From CAYJLW01 sp964370965 (lineage in GTDB: Bacteria; Actinomycetota; Acidimicrobiia; UBA2766): a DNA stretch of 11,005 nt. Of the stretch, positions 6,066 through 11,005 are shown piece after piece. Where the stretch lies: assembly GCA_964370965.1 (NCBI GenBank), contig CAYJLW010000110.1, positions 1 through 11,005 of the forward strand, read 5' to 3'. Position numbers and translations under genes: made by a program. Numbering within the stretch: the stretch's first letter is position 1; the number at the start of each line of letters is the position of its first letter. The notes under the pieces were generated by a model. That model saw only the letters and a program-made list of their open reading frames with translations. It ran no database searches and was not told the DNA's origin.

Positions 6066-6625
6066 TGCAGCTGCGCGACGAGGTCGTCGGCTCGCTGGCA
6101 CGTCCGGTCCGCCTCGCTCGCCTTCGTAACCGTGGAGTCGGTGACCTGGTTCGCGGTGAGGTCCTCGATGAGGGAGCGGTACGCCGCCGAACACGCCCGG
6201 TAGGCCTTGGCGACCTCGGCCACGTCGTCCAGCGTCTTCTCGACGGCCTCCTTCTCCTTGGCGAGGGCCGTGCGCTCGTCCTCGATCTGGGCCTTCTCGG
6301 CGGCGAGCTCGCGTTGACGCTTCTCGAGGGAGAGCACGTCGGATTCGGAGATGTCGAGCGCCCCGGCCACCTTGCGGTACTCGGCCTCGGAACGCTCCGC
6401 CCGGGCCTGCCAGCGGTCGGCGAGATACCAACCGTAGGCGCCCGCACCGGCGACGACGACGAGGAGGCCGACGAGCACGCCGGTCGACCAGCGTCGCGTC
6501 CCCCCACGGCCGGGTGCGTGCCCGAGGGGTGGACGGTAGTTGGCTGCCGCGCCATGGTGCAACGGCTGTACGGGGGGGAGGGGCCCGTGGACCGCCGGCG
6601 GGCCCCCGTGGGACGGTGTCGTCAT
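6062..6625 (-). CDS. Single-pass membrane protein with extracytoplasmic coiled coil
   Basis: I do not recognise a named family. The 187 residues start with a Pro/His/Gly-rich cytoplasmic tail (1-45), then one membrane helix (about 48-68, STGVLVGLLVVVAGAGAYGW). A heptad-like, Glu/Lys/Ala-rich region predicted to be a coiled coil follows (about 72-140, including SLEKRQRELAAEKAQIEDER). The C-terminal part (141-187) contains two cysteines, Cys145 and Cys176, that could form a disulfide outside the cell. The ATG at 6625 was chosen because TATGTT lies exactly six bases upstream, a leaderless arrangement, and because the upstream frame is the shadow of korB. It is coupled by a 4-nt overlap to the lipoprotein protease, so the two may work together, with the coiled coil as scaffold or substrate adaptor. 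That role is inference. Confidence 0.75.
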   Translation of the reverse strand: MTTPSHGGPPAVHGPLPPVQPLHHGAAANYRPPLGHAPGRGGTRRWSTGVLVGLLVVVAGAGAYGWYLADRWQARAERSEAEYRKVAGALDISESDVLSLEKRQRELAAEKAQIEDERTALAKEKEAVEKTLDDVAEVAKAYRACSAAYRSLIEDLTANQVTDSTVTKASEADRTCQRADDLVAQLQ

Positions 6626-6637
6626 GGCGTCAACATA
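6626..6637 (-). promoter_or_regulatory. Leaderless -10 element for the coiled-coil/protease pair
   Basis: The minus strand reads TATGTT (6637-6632), six bases (GACGCC) and then the ATG at 6625. No Shine-Dalgarno precedes the ATG. A possible -35 (TTGCCC) lies about 20 bases upstream of the hexamer, longer than ideal. Confidence 0.5.
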
Positions 6638-6641
6638 CCGA

Positions 6642-6659
6642 CCCCGCCACTGGGCGGGG
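6642..6659 (-). terminator. Hairpin downstream of korB, possible terminator
   Basis: A perfect 7-bp stem, CCCCGCC (6642-6648) with GGCGGGG (6653-6659), encloses a 4-nt loop. It lies about 19 nt beyond the korB stop and just before the promoter of the coiled-coil gene, so it probably separates the two transcription units. There is no T-run after it. Confidence 0.45.
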
Positions 6660-6677
6660 GCAATCAGTTGCGCGGGA

Positions 6678-7715
6678 TCAGGCCTCGACGGTCCAGGTGC
6701 CGCCCGAACCGAAGAGGGCTTCGAGGTCGCCGGGCCTCTGGCGTTCGCGGGCGGCGACGAGCTGGTGGGCGACGGCTTCGTCGTAGGGGGTGCGCGCCAC
6801 GTCCCGGAAGATCCCGACGGGCGTGGGGCCTTCGTGGTGTGACGAGAGGCGCGACAGGGCGAAGGCGAGGCCCGGGTCCTCCCTGTGGGCGTCGTGCACA
6901 AGGAGGGCGTCCTCCCCCACGGCGGAGACTTCGACGACGTCGCAGCGACCGTCGCGCATGACGACTCCCTTCTCGCCGTTCGCGCCGAATCGCAGCGGCC
7001 GGCCGTGCACGAGACGGATCTGGTTCGCCTCCCGGGTCGCCTTTGCGGTGACGACGTCGAAGGCCTTGTCGTTGAAGACGTTGCAGTTCTGGTAGATCTC
7101 GACGAAGGCGGCGCCCCGGTGCTCGTTCGCGGCCCGCAGCACCTCGGCAGTGTGCGGGCGGTCCATGTCGAGCGTGCGGGCGACGAAGGTCGCCTCTGCT
7201 CCCAGGGCGAGGGACACGGGGTTGAACGGGCGGTCGAGGGACCCCAGCGGGGTCGACTTCGTGACCTTGCCGATCTCGCTCGTGGGCGAGAACTGGCCCT
7301 TCGTGAGGCCGTAGATCTCGTTGTTGAAGAGGAGGATCTTGATGTTCACGTTGCGGCGGAGGGCGTGGATGAGGTGGTTGCCGCCGATCGAAAGGGCGTC
7401 GCCGTCGCCGGTGACGACCCAGACGTGGAGGTCGGGACGGGCGATGGCGACGCCCGTCGCGAGCGCAGGTGCCCGGCCGTGGATCCCGTGGATGCCGTAC
7501 GTGCTCAGGTAGTAGGGGAACCGGCTCGAGCAGCCGATGCCGCTCACGAAGACGTACTTCTCCCTCGGGACGTCCTGCGCGGCGAGGAAGTTCTGCACGG
7601 ACGCCAAGATCGTGTAGTCCCCGCAGCCCGGGCACCACCGGACCTCCTGGTCACTCTGGAAGTCCTTGCGGGTGTACGTGGGTGCGGCCGTCTCGACCGC
7701 CTGGGCATCAGCCAT
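6678..7715 (-). CDS. korB: 2-oxoacid:ferredoxin oxidoreductase beta subunit (KorB type)
   Basis: This is the thiamine-diphosphate and iron-sulfur subunit of a cytoplasmic 2-oxoacid:ferredoxin oxidoreductase, which decarboxylates a 2-oxoacid (probably 2-oxoglutarate) to its acyl-CoA and reduces ferredoxin. The 345 residues show WCPGCGDY (27-34), GIGCSSRFPYY (59-69) and YQNCNVFND (208-216); Cys28, Cys31, Cys62 and Cys211 are the expected [4Fe-4S] ligands. GDGDALSIGGNH (103-114) and LFNNEIYGLTKGQFSPTSE (129-147) form the thiamine-diphosphate/Mg site. TKGQFSPTSE is typical of the mycobacterial KorB type. The ATG overlaps the korA stop by 8 nt, indicating coupled, stoichiometric translation. Substrate specificity between 2-oxoglutarate and other 2-oxoacids cannot be proved from sequence alone. 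Confidence 0.92.
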   Translation of the reverse strand: MADAQAVETAAPTYTRKDFQSDQEVRWCPGCGDYTILASVQNFLAAQDVPREKYVFVSGIGCSSRFPYYLSTYGIHGIHGRAPALATGVAIARPDLHVWVVTGDGDALSIGGNHLIHALRRNVNIKILLFNNEIYGLTKGQFSPTSEIGKVTKSTPLGSLDRPFNPVSLALGAEATFVARTLDMDRPHTAEVLRAANEHRGAAFVEIYQNCNVFNDKAFDVVTAKATREANQIRLVHGRPLRFGANGEKGVVMRDGRCDVVEVSAVGEDALLVHDAHREDPGLAFALSRLSSHHEGPTPVGIFRDVARTPYDEAVAHQLVAARERQRPGDLEALFGSGGTWTVEA

Positions 7716-9594
7716 CGATCAGCTCCAGCATCGCGGTCTCCAATTCCGATGCGCGGAACGGGAGCCCTTTCATCTTCGGGAGGCTCTGCGCGTCCACGAG
7801 GTACTCCGCCCTCAGCACCCGGCAGAGCTGTCCGAGGTTCATCTCGGGAACGAGCACGCGGCGGTAGGCCCTGAGGACCTCGCCCGTGTTCGCCGGCATC
7901 GGCCACATGTGGCGGAGGTGGGCATGCGCGACCTTGCGGCCCCGGGACCGCACGCGCCGCACGGCGGCCCGGATGGCCCCGTAGGTCGAGCCCCAGCCGA
8001 TCACCAGGAGCTCGGCGCCGTCGTCGTCGACGGTGAGAGGAGCGACGTCGTCCGCGATGCGGGCCACCCGTGCGGCGCGAACCAGACTCATCCGCTCGTG
8101 GTTGGCGGGGTCGTAGTCGATGTCGCCCTTGCCTTCGGCCTTCTCGAGGCCGCCGATGCGGTGTTCCAGACCCGGTGTCCCGGGGACCGCCCAGGGCCGG
8201 GCGAGGACCTCGTCACGCAGATAGGGCCAGAACTCGCCGTCGTGGTTGGGCGCGGTGGCGAAGGGGACGCTGATGTCCGGGAGGGCGTCGACTTCGGGCA
8301 GGCGCCACGGTTCCGCGGCGTTTGCGAGGAAGCCGTCTGTGAGGAGGATCACCGGAGTGCGGTACTTGAGGGCGATGCGGGCGGCCTCGACGGTGGCGGC
8401 GAAACAGTCCCCGGGTGAGCGGGCCGCGAGCACGGGTAGGGGCGCCTCGCCGTGGCGGCCGTAGAGCGCCTGCATAAGGTCGGACTGCTCGGTCTTGGTG
8501 GGGAGGCCGGTCGAGGGCCCGCCCCGCTGTACGTTCACGATCACGAGCGGGAGCTCGAGGCTCACGGCGAGACCGATCATCTCGGACTTGAGGTCCATGC
8601 CCGGCCCGCTCGTGGTCGTGACCGCGAGGTGCCCGGCGAAGGCCGCCCCGATGGCAGAGCCGATGCCGGCGATCTCGTCCTCGGCCTGGAACGTACGCAC
8701 ACCGAAGTTCTTGTGGCGGGCGAGCTCGTGGAGGATGTCAGACGCCGGCGTGATGGGGTACGTGCCGAGGAAGAGCGGCAGGTGGGCGAGATGGGCGGAG
8801 GCGACGAGGCCGTAGGCGACGGCGACGTTGCCGGTGATCGAGCGGTAGGTGCCCGGATCGAGCTTCGCCGGACGCACTTCGACGCGGTGCGAGAAGAGCT
8901 CTGCGGTCTCGCCGAAATTCCAGCCTGCCTTCAGGGCGGTGAGGTTGGCGGCCGCGACCTCGGCCCGCTTGCCGAACTTCTCGTCGATCCACGTGATCGT
9001 GGGCTCGATCGGCCGCGTGTACATCCAGGACGCGAGGCCGAGAGCGAAGAAGTTCTTCGAGCGCTCCGCGTCTCGCGGCTTCACTCCCAGCTCTCGGGTG
9101 GCATCGACCGTGAGGGAGGTCATCGGGACCTCGTAAAGCTGGAACTTCGCGAGGGAACCGTCCTCGAGCGGGCTCGTGTCGTAGCCCGCCTTCTCGAGGT
9201 TCCGCTGGTCGAAGGCGTCCGTGTTCACGATCACGGTGGCGCCCGGCTCGAGATCCTCGACCTCGGCGCGCAGGGCGGCTGGGTTCATGGCGACGAGGAC
9301 GTCGGGATGGTCCCCGGGAGTGAGGACGTCGTGTTCGCCGAACTGGAGTTGGAACGAGGAAACGCCGGCCAGCGTCCCGGCCGGAGCCCGGATCTCGGCC
9401 GGGTAGTCCGGCTGCGTGGCGAGGTCGTTGCCGAACAGGGCGCTCTCGGCGGTGAAACGGTCGCCGGTGAGCTGCATCCCGTCGCCGGAGTCCCCGGCGA
9501 AGCGTATGACCACCGCCTCCCGGGTTTCGACCTCGCCCGCGGCGTCAGAGCCGCTTCCGGGTGAGGTGTCGGTGGGTTGCGCGGTGTCCGTCAC
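7708..9594 (-). CDS. korA: 2-oxoacid:ferredoxin oxidoreductase alpha subunit (KorA type, gamma-alpha fusion)
   Basis: The 628-residue partner of KorB joins the gamma domain to the alpha domain. The gamma-like domain (about 27-225) starts with VVIRFAGDSGDGMQLTGDRF (28-47). The alpha part follows, with FLGTYPITPASDILHEL (275-291), EDEIAGIGSAIGAAFAG (305-321), TTTSGPGMDLKSEMIGLA (326-343) and QRGGPSTGLPTKTEQSDL (356-373). A C-terminal domain (about 525-628) is of the pyruvate-ferredoxin oxidoreductase II type. The alpha subunit binds the 2-oxoacid and CoA. The GTG start is fixed by an in-frame TGA three codons upstream (9603-9601), and AAGGA lies about 11 nt before the GTG. The first 25 residues are a Thr/Ser/Gly-rich leader, not a signal peptide. 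No ferredoxin gene accompanies the pair in the window. Confidence 0.93.
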   Translation of the reverse strand: MTDTAQPTDTSPGSGSDAAGEVETREAVVIRFAGDSGDGMQLTGDRFTAESALFGNDLATQPDYPAEIRAPAGTLAGVSSFQLQFGEHDVLTPGDHPDVLVAMNPAALRAEVEDLEPGATVIVNTDAFDQRNLEKAGYDTSPLEDGSLAKFQLYEVPMTSLTVDATRELGVKPRDAERSKNFFALGLASWMYTRPIEPTITWIDEKFGKRAEVAAANLTALKAGWNFGETAELFSHRVEVRPAKLDPGTYRSITGNVAVAYGLVASAHLAHLPLFLGTYPITPASDILHELARHKNFGVRTFQAEDEIAGIGSAIGAAFAGHLAVTTTSGPGMDLKSEMIGLAVSLELPLVIVNVQRGGPSTGLPTKTEQSDLMQALYGRHGEAPLPVLAARSPGDCFAATVEAARIALKYRTPVILLTDGFLANAAEPWRLPEVDALPDISVPFATAPNHDGEFWPYLRDEVLARPWAVPGTPGLEHRIGGLEKAEGKGDIDYDPANHERMSLVRAARVARIADDVAPLTVDDDGAELLVIGWGSTYGAIRAAVRRVRSRGRKVAHAHLRHMWPMPANTGEVLRAYRRVLVPEMNLGQLCRVLRAEYLVDAQSLPKMKGLPFRASELETAMLELIDG

Positions 9595-9610
9595 GGCGCG
9601 TCACATCCTT

Positions 9611-9655
9611 CGGGGGGGTCGGCCGATAGCTCATGATATCGGGGCCGCCCCCCCG
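9611..9655. repeat. Long GC-rich inverted repeat in the korA upstream region
   Basis: Bases 9611-9618 pair with 9648-9655 (CGGGGGGG against CCCCCCCG, 8 bp). Inside are further arms 9621-9624 with 9643-9646 and GATA (9625-9628) with TATC (9637-9640), separated by small bulges, closing on an 8-nt loop. On the minus strand the arm ends next to the korA Shine-Dalgarno. The hexamer TATCAT (9639-9634, minus strand) inside it resembles a -10 box. It could be an operator, a leader hairpin or a transcription boundary. Confidence 0.5.
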
Positions 9656-9762
9656 TTCCCGAAGTCGGCTCCTGTCGCGGGTGCCCCCACGCGCTGAGGC
9701 ACTGGGCGGGGCGGGTGCAGGCCGAGGCCACCGGTCACCGCGACGACACCCGCCGTCGCCTC

Positions 9763-9774
9763 CCGTCCGGACGG
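9763..9774. promoter_or_regulatory. 12-bp palindrome upstream of mutM, possible operator
   Basis: CCGTCCGGACGG is a perfect palindrome centred about 10 bp upstream of the mutM -10 hexamer, where a repressor would overlap RNA polymerase. In GC-rich DNA such palindromes can arise by chance, so this is tentative. Confidence 0.3.
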
Positions 9775-9778
9775 CGCG

Positions 9779-9790
9779 TACCGTGGCGCG
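9779..9790 (+). promoter_or_regulatory. Leaderless -10 element for mutM
   Basis: TACCGT (9779-9784) is followed by six bases (GGCGCG) and then the ATG at 9791. There is no Shine-Dalgarno. The spacing equals that seen in front of the alpha-galactosidase and coiled-coil genes. Confidence 0.5.
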
Positions 9791-10594
9791 ATGCCCGAAC
9801 TCCCGGAGGTCGAAACGGTGCGCCGGGGACTGGAGGCGGCCATCGAAGGCAGGCGCATCAAGCGGGTGGACGTCCTCGATCCCCGCGCCGTCCGCCGAGG
9901 AGGGCCCGACCTCGCCCGGTCCCTGACCGGGACCACCGTTGGCGGAGTGCGTCGGGCGGGGAAATGGCTCCTCTGCGACCTCAGCGACGGGAACGTCTGG
10001 GTGACCCATCTGCGGATGTCCGGGCGCCTCCTCGTCGGCCGGGATTCCGACCCGCACCTCCGGGTCCGCATCGGCATCGAGAACGGCGCGGACCTCTGCT
10101 TCTGCGACCAGCGCCGCTTCGGCGAGATGTTCGTCCTGGACGGCCCCGAGGCCGACGACCTCGCCCGTCGACTTGGTCCGGACGCCCTGGACGTCGACGC
10201 CCGTACGCTCGCCCGGGCCCTCGCCGGTCGCCGGGGAGCGCTGAAGGCCGCTCTCTGCAACCAGACGATCGTCGCCGGCGTGGGAAACATCTACTCCGAC
10301 GAGGCTCTGTGGCGAGCTCGCCTCCGCTGGGACCGCCTCGCCGGTTCGCTGTCCCCCGCCGAGTGCCGGCGCCTGGCGAAGGCCACCCGCGACGTCCTCA
10401 GAGCCGCCCTCGCTGCAGGGGGGACGAGCACGGACGGCCTCTACGTCGACACAGCGGGGGACACGGGCGGTTTCGCCGCCCACCTCGACGTCTACGGCCG
10501 GGAGGGACGACCCTGCCCCCGATGCGCCACCCCCGTCCGCCACTTGACCCGCGGTGCCACGTCCACCCGGTTCTGTCCCGTCTGCCAGGCGTGA
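9791..10594 (+). CDS. mutM: Formamidopyrimidine-DNA glycosylase (Fpg/MutM)
   Basis: MutM removes 8-oxoguanine and formamidopyrimidines from DNA and nicks the backbone by beta,delta-elimination, acting in base-excision repair. The 267 residues start with MPELPEVETVRRGL; after Met removal Pro is the catalytic N-terminal nucleophile, followed by Glu3. Other expected residues are present: GK at 57-58 (Lys58), HLRMSG (73-78), DQRRFG (106-111) for the lesion-intercalation loop, LK at 151-152, and VGNIYSDEALW (164-174) with Asn166 in the helix-two-turn-helix. A C-terminal zinc finger uses Cys242, Cys245, Cys262 and Cys265. PELPEVE and the intact zinc finger indicate MutM rather than Nei. The start is fixed because the catalytic Pro must follow the initiator Met. 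Confidence 0.96.
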   Translation: MPELPEVETVRRGLEAAIEGRRIKRVDVLDPRAVRRGGPDLARSLTGTTVGGVRRAGKWLLCDLSDGNVWVTHLRMSGRLLVGRDSDPHLRVRIGIENGADLCFCDQRRFGEMFVLDGPEADDLARRLGPDALDVDARTLARALAGRRGALKAALCNQTIVAGVGNIYSDEALWRARLRWDRLAGSLSPAECRRLAKATRDVLRAALAAGGTSTDGLYVDTAGDTGGFAAHLDVYGREGRPCPRCATPVRHLTRGATSTRFCPVCQA

Positions 10595-10620
10595 CCGGCG
10601 CGGCTCGCTCCCGCGACCGG
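10595..10620 (+). terminator. Terminator-like hairpin directly after mutM
   Basis: CCGGCGCGG (10595-10603) pairs with CCGCG (10611-10615) and CCGG (10617-10620), with one bulged A at 10616 and a 7-nt loop. The stem starts at the base after the mutM stop codon. No T-run follows. It would separate mutM from the riboswitch-controlled unit. Confidence 0.4.
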
Positions 10621-10627
10621 CCGGTGT

Positions 10628-10633
10628 TAGCCT
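10628..10633 (+). promoter_or_regulatory. Predicted -10 box (TAGCCT) for the cbtB transcript
   Basis: TAGCCT fits TANNNT and would start transcription near 10640, just before the riboswitch. It lies in the short gap after the mutM hairpin. A 10-bp palindrome (ACCGGCCGGT, 10616-10625) touches it. No clear -35 is seen. Confidence 0.4.
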
Positions 10634-10640
10634 CGCCGCC

Positions 10641-10757
10641 GCAGCGCCGCGCAGTCGCGCGGACAAGCCCGGTGCAAGCCCGGCACTGGCCCGCAACGGT
10701 GACAGTCCGGAACCCGGTTGTACGGATCGCTCCGCGAGGGTCGGAGAGACGGAGGAG
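10641..10757 (+). promoter_or_regulatory. Cobalamin (B12) riboswitch upstream of cbtB
   Basis: The core closely follows the cobalamin riboswitch consensus: AAGCCCGGTGCAAGCCCGGC (10665-10684) matches the conserved P5/L5 stretch, followed by CTGGCCCGCAACGGTGAC (10686-10703), which matches the CCCGCNAC-GTGA element. A 6-bp hairpin (10647-10652 with 10657-10662) precedes it. The 3' part GGGTCGGAGAGACGG (10738-10752) is a diverged form of the usual AGTCAGGAGACC box and runs straight into the Shine-Dalgarno GGAGGAG (10751-10757). This suggests control of translation of cbtB, with bound cobalamin masking the ribosome site. Exact 5' and 3' limits are approximate. Confidence 0.85.
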
Positions 10758-10760
10758 ACC

Positions 10761-10985
10761 ATGCACGAGACCGAAGCCCTTCTCCCGGGAGCCGCCTCCG
10801 GCGCCCGTCCCCTGCCGGCATGGGGCTGGGTGGCGGTGGCCACCGCAGTCCTCGTCCTCTTCCTCGTCACCTTCGAGAACGGCCAGCTCGTGCACTCCCT
10901 CCTCGGCAAGGCCGGCGTCGCCGGCAACTACCTGCACGAGCTCTTCCATGACGGCCGCCACCTCCTCGGCGGGCCCTGCCACTGA
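10761..10985 (+). CDS. cbtB: CbtB, small subunit of a predicted cobalt transporter
   Basis: The 74-residue protein has one membrane helix (about 22-38, GWVAVATAVLVLFLVTF) and the hallmark C-terminal motif YLHELFHDGRHLLGGPCH (57-74), with His59, His63, His67, Cys73 and His74 as likely metal ligands. CbtB is known mainly from comparative genomics as a partner of the multi-pass CbtA in cobalt uptake, under B12 riboswitch control, and the riboswitch directly upstream agrees. GGAGG lies five bases before the ATG. The family motif usually reads HLLGFPCH; here Gly replaces Phe, a mild difference. cbtA should follow beyond the window, and the G-rich ribosome-site-like run at 10991-10999 supports another gene right after. 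Confidence 0.92.
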   Translation: MHETEALLPGAASGARPLPAWGWVAVATAVLVLFLVTFENGQLVHSLLGKAGVAGNYLHELFHDGRHLLGGPCH

Positions 10986-10990
10986 CTCAA

Positions 10991-10999
10991 GGGGGGGAG
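10991..10999 (+). promoter_or_regulatory. Ribosome-site-like run for the next gene (probably cbtA), cut by the window edge
   Basis: GGGGGGGAG begins five bases after the cbtB stop and ends six bases before the window edge. Its position fits a Shine-Dalgarno for a co-transcribed downstream gene. The start codon is not in the window. Confidence 0.4.
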
Positions 11000-11005
11000 C
11001 AAGCT

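Noticed and set aside
6066..6431. N-terminal extension of the lipoprotein protease
   Set aside because: The extension is the shadow of the coiled-coil gene. The GTG at 6065 puts the lipoprotein signal at the N-terminus and gives a standard 4-nt overlap.
4642..6555. A 637-codon open frame on the minus strand
   Set aside because: It is out of frame with, or antisense to, three better supported genes and gives Arg/Pro-rich sequence without motifs.
10554..10760. N-terminal extension of cbtB into mutM
   Set aside because: The open frame runs through the end of mutM and the riboswitch. CbtB proteins are short and the ATG at 10761 has a well-placed Shine-Dalgarno.
1..11005. Search for CRISPR arrays, insertion sequences, tRNA/rRNA genes, toxin-antitoxin or defence genes
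   Set aside because: No regularly spaced direct repeats, transposase or integrase motifs, cloverleaf-like sequence or defence-type proteins were seen. Gene content and composition look even along the window.

Overview
The window is GC-rich DNA with densely packed, often overlapping genes. It most likely comes from a member of the Actinomycetota, possibly an Acidimicrobiia-like lineage. The lineage is inferred from the gene families (a LytR-CpsA-Psr envelope protein, SRPBCC and SCP2-like proteins, a two-subunit KorAB oxidoreductase, CbtB under a B12 riboswitch) and from the apparent use of leaderless TANNNT promoters. It was not tested by phylogeny.

Left part (1-4585). A plus-strand SRPBCC-fold gene (37-576) converges on a compact minus-strand operon. 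In transcription order the operon holds a GH36-type alpha-galactosidase (4585-2846), an LCP cell-wall glycopolymer ligase (2842-1820), a second SRPBCC protein (1823-1395), a small SCP2-like protein (1395-1018) and holo-ACP synthase AcpS (1025-615). The genes are separated by 3 nt or overlap by 4, 1 and 8 nt, so they are probably co-transcribed and translationally coupled.

Middle part (4586-6660). A divergent promoter region serves the operon and a Tat-exported M15-like peptidase (4729-5349). That gene converges on a minus-strand pair: a membrane-anchored coiled-coil protein (6625-6062) and a lipoprotein trypsin-like protease (6065-5322). The two converging genes overlap by 28 nt. Both of their stop codons lie in one 12-bp stem closed by a UUCG tetraloop, which looks like a shared bidirectional terminator.

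Right part (6661-11005). korB and korA (minus strand, 8-nt overlap) encode a 2-oxoacid:ferredoxin oxidoreductase, probably for 2-oxoglutarate. Their divergent neighbour is mutM (formamidopyrimidine-DNA glycosylase, plus strand), separated by about 196 bp holding a long GC-rich inverted repeat and a small palindrome. After mutM come a terminator-like hairpin, a cobalamin riboswitch and cbtB, the small subunit of a predicted cobalt transporter. The cbtA partner would be expected just beyond the right edge.

The most notable signals are regulatory: the shared stop-codon hairpin, and three genes (alpha-galactosidase, coiled-coil protein, mutM) whose ATG lies exactly 6 nt after a TANNNT hexamer, the geometry of leaderless transcripts. 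I see no mobile element, CRISPR array, tRNA or rRNA, and no gene cluster that I would call a new defence or biosynthetic system.
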